Source: Streptomyces sp. AP-93 (GTDB lineage Bacteria > Actinomycetota > Actinomycetes > Streptomycetales > Streptomycetaceae). From it: a DNA stretch of 64,000 nt. How positions within the stretch are numbered: position 1 is the stretch's first letter; every line of letters starts with the position of its first letter. The stretch is from contig NZ_JALGBX010000019.1 of NCBI RefSeq assembly GCF_022808175.1, positions 62,001-126,000 on the forward strand, read 5' to 3'. The notes beneath the pieces were generated by a model that saw nothing but the letters and a program-made list of their open reading frames with translations, was not told where the DNA came from and did not search any database. Positions 17,169 to 25,321 of this stretch are shown here, one piece after another. A program made the position numbers and the translations under genes.

Positions 17169-17394
17169 GTCCCGCCGCCGCGCACCGGGCCGGAGGGCCG
17201 GGACCCGCGTTCGGGGGCGATCGGCTGCTCCGCGCTGATCCCGGCGCGGCCCCGGTGGTCCATGAGGGACCGGGGAAGGCGCGTCCGGCATGCTCGTGGC
17301 CTCCCCAGCGCGCACCGACCGCCCCCTCCCATCGGGACAACCTGCCGCCGTCCCGATGATCCGTTCCACGGGTACGTGCCCGAGGGGGTACGGA

Positions 17395-17690
17395 CGCCGG
17401 CGCGAGATAGTCGTACGACGGTACGTGGGGGAGGCGCGGCGCCAGGTCGGGCCGCCAGGCGCGCAGCACCGCCGCGGACGGGGCGTAGCGGCGAGCAGGA
17501 CCGACACGATCCGGACCTCCTCGGGCGCGGCCCGCAGCGCGGTTTCCTCGGCCAGTTCGCGGGCGGCGGCCTGTTCGAAGCCCTCCCCGGGGTCGACCTT
17601 GCCGCCGGGGAAAGCAGGCGGGTTCGCGAATTTCTGGCCGCTCAGTCGCCGGAACCTGCGCGTTGGTGGACGGCAGGGCGCTCTGCACGG
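17395..17690 (-). pseudogene. NUDIX hydrolase remnant
   Basis: On the minus strand a Nudix box is readable, GGKVDPGEGFEQAAARELAE followed by ET, which fits the Gx5Ex7REUxEExGU pattern except for Thr in place of the last Gly. It is preceded by LSGQKFANPPAFP and followed by EEVRIVSVLLA. Upstream of this no N-terminal beta-sheet domain can be found, and downstream the frame turns to low-complexity Arg/Pro. So only the centre of a NUDIX protein survives. The rest of 17169-17867 has no gene; it holds an 8-bp hairpin at 17703-17725 and a dyad at 17807-17827. Confidence 0.6.
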
Positions 17691-17806
17691 ACGAGTTCAG
17701 GGACACCCGCCTGTCATGCGGGTGTGACCGAGATGCTCCCCAAAGGGGCAACGGGATGATTCCGACAGCGCTGCCGTGGGGACGTATTTCAGAGGGATAC
17801 CCGCGC

Positions 17807-17827
17807 TGTTCTGCCAGCGGCAGAACA
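17807..17827. promoter_or_regulatory. Perfect 9-bp dyad upstream of the dienelactone-hydrolase-like gene
   Basis: TGTTCTGCC (17807-17815), AGC, GGCAGAACA (17819-17827), 40 bp before the ATG at 17868. The 3-nt spacer favours a protein-binding operator over a terminator. Confidence 0.55.
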
Positions 17828-17867
17828 CCGGCCGGACCGGGCTCGGCGATCACTACAGTCCAGTCTC

Positions 17868-18602
17868 ATGACGACGATTACGACGCGTCCGGTCGAGTAT
17901 CCGGCCGACGGTTTGACGATGATCGGGCACCTCGCGCTCCCGGCCGGTGTCGACCGCCGGCCCGCGGTGTTGCTCGGACCAGAAGGCATGGGGCTCAGCG
18001 ACGTCGAGCGCCGCAGGGCCGACGCTCTCGCCGAGTTGGGTTACGTAGCGCTGGCCTTCGACCTTCACGGCGGGCGCTATTTGGGTGACCCCGAGGAGAT
18101 GCTGGCCCGTTGCATGCCACTGCTCGCTGATCCCGACCGGATGCGGGGGATCGGCCATGCGGCGCTCGACGTGTTGCGCGCCGAACCGAGGACTGAACCC
18201 GACCGGATCGCCGCCGTCGGCTACGGCACCGGGGGCGCCGTCGGGCTGGAACTCGGGCGCGATGGCGTCGACCTGCGCGCGATCGGGACCGTCAACGCAC
18301 TGACCACGGGCCGACCGGGTGAGGCGGCGCGCATTCGCTGCCCGGTGTGGGCCGGGGTCGGGTCGGAAGACCCGATCATGCCGCCCGCGCAACGAAGCGC
18401 GTTCACCGCTGAGATGCAGGCCGCGGGTGTCGACTGGCGCCTCGCGGTCTATGGCGGAGCCTTGCACGCCTTCCACCACCCGCCGGTCGACCACCCCACG
18501 GTCCCCGGCGTCGGCTACCACCCACAGCACGCGCAGCGAGCCTGGCGCGACGTCGTCGACCTGCTCGCCGAGTGCCTGCCCGTGACGGAGGACTTGGAGT
18601 GA
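17868..18602 (+). CDS. Dienelactone-hydrolase-family protein without the usual nucleophile
   Basis: 244 residues with an alpha/beta-hydrolase layout: GHLALPAG, LLGPEGMGLSDVERRRADAL, IAAVGYGTGGAVGLELG, then VGSEDPIMPPAQR and GALHAFHHPPVD. The acid (Asp168) and histidine (His200) of the triad are in place, but the elbow reads G-Y-G-T-G-G, so the residue normally Cys or Ser is Gly120. Unless another residue serves, the protein is not a classical hydrolase. Codon use is less G/C-biased at third positions than in neighbouring genes (TTG, TAT, GGT), a hint of acquisition. Its last bases overlap the start of the truncated oxidoreductase. Confidence 0.82.
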   Translation: MTTITTRPVEYPADGLTMIGHLALPAGVDRRPAVLLGPEGMGLSDVERRRADALAELGYVALAFDLHGGRYLGDPEEMLARCMPLLADPDRMRGIGHAALDVLRAEPRTEPDRIAAVGYGTGGAVGLELGRDGVDLRAIGTVNALTTGRPGEAARIRCPVWAGVGSEDPIMPPAQRSAFTAEMQAAGVDWRLAVYGGALHAFHHPPVDHPTVPGVGYHPQHAQRAWRDVVDLLAECLPVTEDLE

Positions 18603-19524
18603 CCACGGAGGCGGGGGCGTACGAGGGAGACCTCGTCGTGGACGCGGGCGGCCGGCGCGGCGGCTCCGAACGGTGGCTGGCGGCGATCGGCTGCCGCCCG
18701 GGCGTCGTGGAGCGGCACCGCACGGGCCTCGCCTACTTCTGCCGCTGGTACCGGCTGCCCGAAGGCCGCGAGGAGGGGCCGCGGCGCCCCTGGGCGGTGA
18801 CGGGCGGCAGCTTCGCCGGGTGCGCGGTCTTCCCGGCCGACAACCGGCTGTTCGCCGTGACCCTGTTCGTGCACACCGGGGACGCCACGCGTTCCGCGCT
18901 GCGCGATTCGGCGGTGCTCGAGGCCGCCGCGCGGACCTTCCCGCCCGGTGCGGCCTGGCTGGGACTGGGCGCCGAACCGCTGTCCGGGGTACTGGCCACG
19001 GCAGGCCTGGACAACCGCTGGAGCGCCCCGGCCGACGAGCGGGGGCCGGTGGCGAGCGGGTTCGTCCCGGTCGGAGACGCCCTCACCCACACCAACCCGA
19101 CGTTCGGGCAGGGCACTTCGCTCACCCTGTGGGCCGCGCGCAGGGTGGCCCGTACGGCGCACCAGGACCCGGGATCGGTAGGGTTCGCCGCCGAGCACCA
19201 CGCGTGGGCGGTGCGCACCCTCAAGCCGTGGTTCGACTTCCAGGTGGTCGCGGACGGGGCCATCGGGGAGCGGTTCCGGGCCCGCGCCGGGCACGCGGGG
19301 ACCGCCCGCGAGGTGGCCGCGCTGTTCGACTGCGCGCTGGAGGACCCGGAGGCGATGCGGGCGCGCGCCAGGGTCCGGCACCTGGCCGACCCGCCGGAGC
19401 GGCCGTACACCGACCCGGACGTCCGGGCACGGGTGGCCCGCTGGCTGGCGGCACGGCCCGACTACGCGCCGAACACCGGCGGCCCGAGCCGGGCGGAGTG
19501 GGGAGCAACTGACCGCGCGCTGAC
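18599..19524 (+). pseudogene. 5'-truncated FAD-dependent oxidoreductase
   Basis: The sequence begins inside a flavin monooxygenase-like protein: VTTEAGAYEGDLVVDAGGRR is the segment just after the first FAD-domain half. GFVPVGDALTHTNPTFGQGTSL, the second FAD-contact (GD) motif, lies about 150 residues later, and then comes a helical C-terminus. The N-terminal GxGxxG Rossmann unit (about 150 residues) is absent and is not found upstream. The frame also fails to stop at a natural end: it runs on to 20026, antisense to the ligase gene, while the other two frames stop at 19512 and 19524. Truncation plus a likely 3' frameshift indicate a dead gene. The GTG at 18599 is probably an accident of the junction. 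Confidence 0.75.
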
Positions 19525-19568
19525 GGCCGGGGCCGGGTGGATCCCCCAGCCCGGCCGTGCGGCGGACC

Positions 19569-20639
19569 TCAGGTCGCCTTCGTGCTCAGGACCTCGGCGA
19601 GGTCGTAGCCGACGACCTCCTCCAGCTGGGCGTACGTACAGCTCCGCGGTTCCCGGTCCGGCCGCATGCGGCGGAACTGCGCGGTGTGCCGGAACCGGTC
19701 GCCCTCCATGTGGTCGTAGGCCACCTCGCAGACCCACTCGGGGCGCAACGGTACCCAGGACAGGTCCTTCTTTCCGGTCCAGCGGCTCTGCGCCCCGGGC
19801 AGCCGGGCGCTCTCGTGGGCGGACTCCTCGGCCCAGGCGGCCCACGGGTGCCCCTCGGGGTCGGGCATCCGGAGCGGTGCCAGCTCGTCGATCAGCTCGG
19901 CGCGGCGCTTCATCGGGAAGGCGGCGCAGACGCCCACGTGCTGGAGCGTGCCGTGGGCGTCGTACAGCCCCAGGAGCAGCGATCCGACAATCGGACCGCT
20001 CTTGTGGAAACGGAATCCCGCGATGACGACGTCGGCCGTACGCTCGTGCTTGATCTTGAACATGAGGCGGGCATCGGGCCGGTAGGGGAGATCGAGGGGT
20101 TTGGCGACGACCCCGTCGAGCCCGGCGCCTTCGAATCGTTCGAACCACTCCCGTGCGAGCACGGGGTCGGTGGTCGCGGGCGCGAGGTGGACGGGGGGCC
20201 GAGCGGTGGAGAGCATGCGGGTCAGGGCGGCGCGGCGGTCTGCGAGCGGTGTGTTGAGGAGGGACTCGTCGCCCAGCGCGAGCAGATCGAAGGCCACGAA
20301 CGAGGCCGGGGTCGTCTCGGCGAGCAGTTTCACCCGGGAGGCGGCGGGATGGATCCGCTCGCTGAGCCGGTCGAAATCGAGCCGCCCGCCCTGGATGACG
20401 ACGATCTCCCCGTCGACCACGCAGCGGTCGGGCAGATTGGCCTTCAGTGCCTCCACCAGCTCGGGAAAATACCTGGTCAGGCTCTTGCCGGTGCGACTGC
20501 CGAGCTCGATCTCGTCCCCGTCGCGGTGGACGATCGCGCGGAAGCCGTCCCACTTGGCCTCGTACTGCATGCCCGGTGGGATCGTGGACACGGATTTGGC
20601 GAGCATCGGCTTCACGGGTGGCATGACCGGCAGATCCAT
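19569..20639 (-). CDS. ATP-dependent DNA ligase (LigD-type ligase domain, stand-alone)
   Basis: 356 residues. The adenylation motif I is YEAKWDGFRA (Lys at about residue 29). Motif III/IIIa is VVDGEIVV and SFVAFDLLAL, motif IV is EGLDGVVAK-like (GAGLDGVVAKPLDLPY), and motif V is MFKIKHERTADVVIAGF. A C-terminal OB-fold domain includes LRPEWVCEVAYDHME. It matches the ligase domain of LigD, which seals breaks in non-homologous end joining. Here it is a separate gene, divergent from the polymerase-domain gene by 75 bp. No ku gene is in the window. Confidence 0.93.
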   Translation of the reverse strand: MDLPVMPPVKPMLAKSVSTIPPGMQYEAKWDGFRAIVHRDGDEIELGSRTGKSLTRYFPELVEALKANLPDRCVVDGEIVVIQGGRLDFDRLSERIHPAASRVKLLAETTPASFVAFDLLALGDESLLNTPLADRRAALTRMLSTARPPVHLAPATTDPVLAREWFERFEGAGLDGVVAKPLDLPYRPDARLMFKIKHERTADVVIAGFRFHKSGPIVGSLLLGLYDAHGTLQHVGVCAAFPMKRRAELIDELAPLRMPDPEGHPWAAWAEESAHESARLPGAQSRWTGKKDLSWVPLRPEWVCEVAYDHMEGDRFRHTAQFRRMRPDREPRSCTYAQLEEVVGYDLAEVLSTKAT

Positions 20640-20714
20640 GTCTCCGATTCTGGGGTGGTACGCCCGGGCGCGCTCGGTGTGCGGGGCCGCGCGGGTCCGC
20701 CTACCGTGGCGCAC

Positions 20715-21734
20715 ATGGGTGCAGCGGGCAAAGCGATCGAGCTGGAGGCGGGCGGCCGGGCCGTCCGGCTGTCCAGCCCGGACAAGGTGTACTTCCCCGA
20801 GCGCGGCCTCACCAAGGGGGACGTGGCCGCCTACTACCTCGCGGTCGCGGACGGGATCACCCGCGCCCTGCGCAACCGGCCCACGACCCTGGAGCGGTTC
20901 CCGGACGGGGTGGAGGGCGAGTCCTTCTTCCAGAAGCGGGCCCCGAAGAACCTGCCCGACTGGATCCCCACCGCCCACATCGCCTTCCCGAGCGGCCGCA
21001 CCGCCGACGAGATGTGCCCGACCGAGCCGGCCGCCGTCCTGTGGGCCGCCAACCTGGGCTGTCTCACCTTCCACCCCTGGCCGGTCCGGCGGGAGGACAC
21101 CGACCGTCCCGACGAGCTGCGCATCGACCTGGACCCGCAGCCGGGCACCGACTACCACCACGCGGTCGCGGTCGCCCACGAACTGCGCGGACTGCTGGAG
21201 GAGTTGGGTCTGCGCGGCTGGCCCAAGACCTCGGGCGGCCGGGGCCTGCACGTGTTCGTGCCGATCGCGCCGCGCTGGACCTTCACGGAGGTCCGCCGGT
21301 GCGCCATCGCGATCGGCCGGGACCTGGAGCGCCGGATGCCGGGTAAGGTCACCACCGCCTGGTGGAAGGAGGAGCGAGGCGAGCGGATCTTCGTCGACTA
21401 CAACCAGACGGCGCGCGACCGCACCATCGCCTCGGCCTACTCCATCCGTCCGCGCCCGCACGCCCCGGTCTCCGCGCCGCTGCGCTGGGACGAGCTGGAC
21501 CAAGCGGAGCCGCGCGACTTCGACATCGTGACGATGCCGGCCCGCTTCGCGGAACTGGGCGATCTGCACGCGGACATGGACGAGCACGCCTTCGCCCTGG
21601 ACGCCGCGCTGGAACTGGCCGACCGTCACGAACACGACCACGGCCTCGGCGACATGCCGTACCCGCCGGACTATCCGAAGATGCCGGGCGAGCCCAAGCG
21701 GGTCCAGCCGAGCCGCGCGAAGCACGAGGACTGA
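20715..21734 (+). CDS. LigD-type polymerase/primase domain protein
   Basis: 339 residues with the archaeo-eukaryotic primase-like fold of LigD PolDom. Markers are LSSPDKVYFPERGLTKGDV near the start, the RIDLDPQPGTD segment with catalytic acidic residues, KTSGGRGLHVFVPI with the nucleotide-contact Ser/His, and VDYNQTARDRTIASAYSIRP. It adds nucleotides, preferentially ribonucleotides, at double-strand breaks and is recruited by Ku in studied systems. It shares a 75-bp divergent promoter region with the ligase gene. Stand-alone PolDom plus stand-alone ligase replaces the single LigD polypeptide of mycobacteria. Confidence 0.93.
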   Translation: MGAAGKAIELEAGGRAVRLSSPDKVYFPERGLTKGDVAAYYLAVADGITRALRNRPTTLERFPDGVEGESFFQKRAPKNLPDWIPTAHIAFPSGRTADEMCPTEPAAVLWAANLGCLTFHPWPVRREDTDRPDELRIDLDPQPGTDYHHAVAVAHELRGLLEELGLRGWPKTSGGRGLHVFVPIAPRWTFTEVRRCAIAIGRDLERRMPGKVTTAWWKEERGERIFVDYNQTARDRTIASAYSIRPRPHAPVSAPLRWDELDQAEPRDFDIVTMPARFAELGDLHADMDEHAFALDAALELADRHEHDHGLGDMPYPPDYPKMPGEPKRVQPSRAKHED

Positions 21735-21840
21735 CGGCCCACGCGCCGTCCGGGGCCGCGTACAACCATCGGGCGGCCCGGTGAGTCATGGCATGCGGAA
21801 TTCGTTGAACGAAACAACGAAGCATGTACATGGGGGATTT

Positions 21841-23547
21841 GTGCGCAGAATCAGCAGCCTGCTGATGGTGGTCGGTACGACGGTGGTCCTCACGGTGTCC
21901 GGCGCGGTGGGGGCCGTGGCCGCGCCGGCGCCCTCGGACGCGCCCGCTGCCGCGGTGGCCCCGGCTCCTGCTCCTGCTCCGGCGGGCAAGAAGCCGACCG
22001 TGAGGACCACGGGTGAGACGGTCGGGGTGCCCCTGCCCTTCGTCGAGGTGCTGGGCTTCGACCGGTACCAGGCGACGCTCGACGACACCAATATGGATCC
22101 GGTGCGGCTCGACGTCCGCCGGGCCGGCACCACGGAGGTCGTGCAGAGCATCACCACGTTCAAGAAGTTCACCGAGCACGACGATTACAGCTACTGGGAC
22201 AGTGACCCGATCGTGCTGGACGCGGTGGGCTTCTACGAGGTGGACCTGCACGCGAAGGACCCGGCCACCGGTCAGGAAGGCAGCCGGTCCGGCAGCGGGA
22301 AGTTCTTCTACGGCCCGGACGCCGTCATCGACATCGCTTCCAGCAAGCAGGAGTTCACCCTCGACAGCCGGGGTGCGGTGGCCACCGGCCGGGTCACGGC
22401 CAAGGACCCGAAGACCGGCGCCCGGGTGCCGGTGGCCGGTACGCAGGTGAAGGTCTCCACCTACTCGACGAACTCCTTCTCCGGGAAGACCGACGCCGAC
22501 GGCCGGTACTCCATCCCCTTCTCGGCCACGGGCACGGAGGGCATTCTGAAGCTGACCGCTGAGTTCGGCGACGACCTGAGCCACAGAGAGGGGCACGCGG
22601 CCCTCAAGATCAAGCCGCAGAAGGCCTTCGTGACGATGACCGGGCCGACCAAGGACCTGACCCTGGACTACGGCTACAACTGGTTCCCGGGCAAGATGAC
22701 CCGCCTCGCCGACGACGGCACGGTCAAGCCGGTCGGCGCGGGGCACGACACCCACGGGAAGTGCGTCGCCCCCGCGAGCTGCACGAACTACCTCAGCGGG
22801 CGTGCCACCAGGGCCGACGGCAGCTTCAGGGTCCTGGCCAGGGTGGAGCAGCCCGGCACCTGGAACGTCTGGACCTACGGCCCGTGGCTGGAGACCTCCA
22901 CCAGAGGGTCCCTCTCCATCGCCAAGGTCAACAACACCACGCGGATGACCGAGGAGAAGCTGACCACCACCTCCGACGGCAAGCTGCGGTTCACCGGCAA
23001 GGCGCTCCTGATCGACAGCACCATCAAGACCGATGCGACGATCGCCGTCCAGGCCCTGCAGCCGGACGGCACGTGGTGGACCGTGCGGACGGCGTCCAGG
23101 GCGTTCGGCACGGCCTTCTCCGTGACGGCCGACGTCCCGAGGTTCGCGGCCAACGCCTACCGGCTCAGCGTCGTGGGGTCGAAGACGCGCGCTCCGAGCG
23201 CCGGAACCAAGCTCTTGAAGCCGTCCAAGCTCCACACCTGGTTCGCCCCGAGCAAGCTCCCCCGGACCCTCCCCAAGGGCTCTCCGCTGACGATGAAGGG
23301 CACCCTGTACACGCTGACCCCGGAGGGCACCGCCAAGCCGCTGACGGGGCAGAAGGTGCACTACTTCTTCAAGCCGACGGGTTCCACCACCTGGAAGGAG
23401 GTCAGCTCGTCGACGACCAGCTCGACGGGCTACTACCGCAGGTCGGTCATCCCCACCGGCTCCGGTGACTGGCAGGTCCGTTTCACCGACGGCGGCACCA
23501 CCCGCTTCAACAACACCACGGACTCCGTCAACGTCACGGTGCGCTAA
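21841..23547 (+). CDS. Secreted multi-domain beta-sandwich (Ig-like) protein
   Basis: 568 residues from a GTG preceded by GGGGGA. A signal peptide is clear: RR, then SSLLMVVGTTVVLTVSGAVGAVAA with cleavage near residue 28-30. A Pro/Ala linker follows to about residue 50. The rest is rich in Thr, Ser, Lys and aromatic residues in alternating beta patterns. At least two segments look like Ig-like or carboxypeptidase-regulatory repeats (KTDADGRYSIPFSA at ~218-231, and TSSTGYYRRSVIPTGSGDWQVRF near the C-terminus). No catalytic motif or sortase signal is seen. It is probably a secreted surface or matrix protein, of a type common in Streptomyces. Confidence 0.78.
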   Translation: MRRISSLLMVVGTTVVLTVSGAVGAVAAPAPSDAPAAAVAPAPAPAPAGKKPTVRTTGETVGVPLPFVEVLGFDRYQATLDDTNMDPVRLDVRRAGTTEVVQSITTFKKFTEHDDYSYWDSDPIVLDAVGFYEVDLHAKDPATGQEGSRSGSGKFFYGPDAVIDIASSKQEFTLDSRGAVATGRVTAKDPKTGARVPVAGTQVKVSTYSTNSFSGKTDADGRYSIPFSATGTEGILKLTAEFGDDLSHREGHAALKIKPQKAFVTMTGPTKDLTLDYGYNWFPGKMTRLADDGTVKPVGAGHDTHGKCVAPASCTNYLSGRATRADGSFRVLARVEQPGTWNVWTYGPWLETSTRGSLSIAKVNNTTRMTEEKLTTTSDGKLRFTGKALLIDSTIKTDATIAVQALQPDGTWWTVRTASRAFGTAFSVTADVPRFAANAYRLSVVGSKTRAPSAGTKLLKPSKLHTWFAPSKLPRTLPKGSPLTMKGTLYTLTPEGTAKPLTGQKVHYFFKPTGSTTWKEVSSSTTSSTGYYRRSVIPTGSGDWQVRFTDGGTTRFNNTTDSVNVTVR

Positions 23548-24170
23548 ACCCGGGGAAGGCGGCGCAGGGCGGCGGTGAAGGCGGAGTCGCGGTGCGCGTC
23601 GAACTCCTCCTGCGTGAAGACCGGGGTGGTGACGTAGGCCGGGATGCCCGGACCGTCGAAGGTCTTTCCGGTGCGGGTCAGGAACTGTTCGTTGGGCAGG
23701 CCGAGCTTCCAGCCGTTGGGGAGGGCGCGGCCGAGCACGTCGGAGAAGACCCCCTGGGTCGGTCGGCCGATGCGCATCGGCCGGCCGGGGCGCTCCATGA
23801 GGGCCAGGGTGAAGGTCTCGCCCGCGCTTTCGGTGTCTCGAGTTCGAAGGTGGCGACCGGGTCCGCGGCGGGACCGGGCTCCTAGGCCTCGCGGCACCGC
23901 TCGGGCAGGGCGGCGAGGGGGCAGGTCGCTCGGACGCCGACCGAGCCCTCGACGTGCACCGATCCGGGGCGCACGGTGAGGACCTCGCCGTCCTCGGTGG
24001 CGTAGCGGAAGGCGGTGGAGCTCCCGCTGTCCGGAACCCGCCGCGCGCTCGCGCCGGGCAGGCAGCTGATCCCGGTGACCTGGTACTCCTGGAGCCGTCC
24101 GGACTCCACGCGGAGCACGGTGCCGTAGCCGTCGAGCTGTCAGATACCGATCGCCCCGGTGGGCGGACGG
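23544..24170 (-). pseudogene. S41-family (C-terminal processing) peptidase, dead by deletion and nonsense changes
   Basis: The N-terminal part (about 24165-23840) reads GI-stop-QLDGYGTVLRVES, then YQVTGISCLPGA, VLTVRPGSVHVEGSVG, ALPERCREA-stop, and EPGPAADPVATFE. Family members have Trp at the first stop (TGG to TGA). A second stop is TAG at 23882-23884. The frame then jumps to the catalytic end: ESAGETFTLALM (with the Ser nucleophile), GVFSDVLGRALPNGW and LRRLPRV, ending at 23544. About 200 residues between VATFE and ESAGETF are missing. It overlaps the end of the convergent secreted-protein gene by 4 bp. Confidence 0.75.
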
Positions 24171-24327
24171 CCCGCGGTGGAGGTTTGCCTGCGCCTGTAC
24201 CGGTCATCGTGCTGTCCCCGTTCGTCGAAGTCCCTTGACCCGGACCAGGATCCGGGGCGGCCGGGGACATCCGGCGCCCCACCCGCCCCGGGTGGGGCTA
24301 CCCCCGGGAGCCTGCCCGCGCGATCAC

Positions 24328-24358
24328 TTCATAACAACACGAACGATCGTGCTAATAT
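24328..24358 (+). promoter_or_regulatory. TetR-type operator and promoter of the hydrolase-MFS operon
   Basis: GAACGATCGTGC (24341-24352) lies in an imperfect 14-bp palindrome, CACGAACGATCGTG, just before a -10-like TAATAT (24353-24358). Eleven of the twelve bases recur, on the other strand, at 27488-27499 before the TetR gene. Confidence 0.55.
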
Positions 24359-24421
24359 CCTGCCGTCACCCTGACCCGCCAGCACCGTCTGGCCACTCTG
24401 AGGAGATCCGGAGAACCGGGC

Positions 24422-25321
24422 ATGCACCCCATGGCTTCACTCCTGAGCACGACCCTCAACATCACCGCCCGGGTCGCCCCGGGACCGGTCGGGCGGGTGG
24501 CGTTCGCGCTGTTCGTGCGGCCGCTCGGCCGGCCGAAGGTGAAGCCCGGCGAAGCGGAGGTCATGGCCCGGGCCGTGACGGGCCGGCTCGTCGTGGACGG
24601 GATACCCGTGACCACGTACCGCTGGGGCGACGGCGACCGGCCGGTGCTCATCGTGCACGGCTGGACCTCGCGCGCCTCGCGCTTCGCCGGGTTCGTCGAG
24701 GCGCTGCTGGCCGAGGGCCGGACCGTGGTCTCCTTCGACGCACCCGGTCACGGCGCGTCCGGCGGCCGGGCCACCACCATCCTCCGGCAGCGCGAGATCA
24801 TCCGCCGACTGCACGCGCAGTACGGGGAGTTCTCGGACGTCCTGGCCCACTCCTTCGGGGTGGTGGCCACCTTCTTCGCGCTGCGGGACGGGATCCGGGC
24901 CGACCGGATCGTCGGCATCGGCGCCATCGCCGACTTCGACTTCCTCGCCGCGCGGTTCCGCGCGATGCTGGGCGTGAACCAGGCCGTCGAGGACGCCATG
25001 CGGCGCCACATCCAGCGCAGGCTCTTCCCGTCCGAGCCCGACATCTGGCCCCGCTTCGACGCGCGGCGCCACCCCGAGGAGATCCCCTCGCAGATCCTGC
25101 TCGTGCACGACGCGGACGATGACACCGCGGACCCCGGCCAGTCCCGCGCCCTCGCGGCGGCCTACGGGGAGCGGGCCCGCCTGATCGAGACGAGCGGACT
25201 GGGCCACCGCCGCATCCTCCTCGACCCACACGTCATCGCGACCACCGTCGAGTTCCTCAGCGCGACCGCGTCACAGACCCGTGCGGCGAGCCCGGCCGAG
25301 ACCACTGAAGCCACCCGATGA
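24422..25321 (+). CDS. Alpha/beta hydrolase
   Basis: 299 residues from an ATG with GGAGA upstream. Strand-loop landmarks are VLIVHGWTSRASRF (oxyanion HGW), VSFDAPGHGASGG, the nucleophile elbow LAHSFGVV (Ser at about residue 142), the acid in LLVHDADDDTADP and the catalytic His in TSGLGHRRIL. It is therefore a complete serine hydrolase of unknown ester or lactone substrate. Its stop overlaps the MFS start (ATGA at 25318-25321), so the two are cotranslated. A TetR-type operator overlaps the promoter. The module looks like inducible detoxification plus export. Confidence 0.88.
   Translation: MHPMASLLSTTLNITARVAPGPVGRVAFALFVRPLGRPKVKPGEAEVMARAVTGRLVVDGIPVTTYRWGDGDRPVLIVHGWTSRASRFAGFVEALLAEGRTVVSFDAPGHGASGGRATTILRQREIIRRLHAQYGEFSDVLAHSFGVVATFFALRDGIRADRIVGIGAIADFDFLAARFRAMLGVNQAVEDAMRRHIQRRLFPSEPDIWPRFDARRHPEEIPSQILLVHDADDDTADPGQSRALAAAYGERARLIETSGLGHRRILLDPHVIATTVEFLSATASQTRAASPAETTEATR

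Noticed and set aside
19525..20026. C-terminal continuation of the oxidoreductase frame
   Set aside because: It is antisense to the DNA ligase gene, with Arg/Ala/Gly-rich composition; more likely loss of the natural stop by frameshift.
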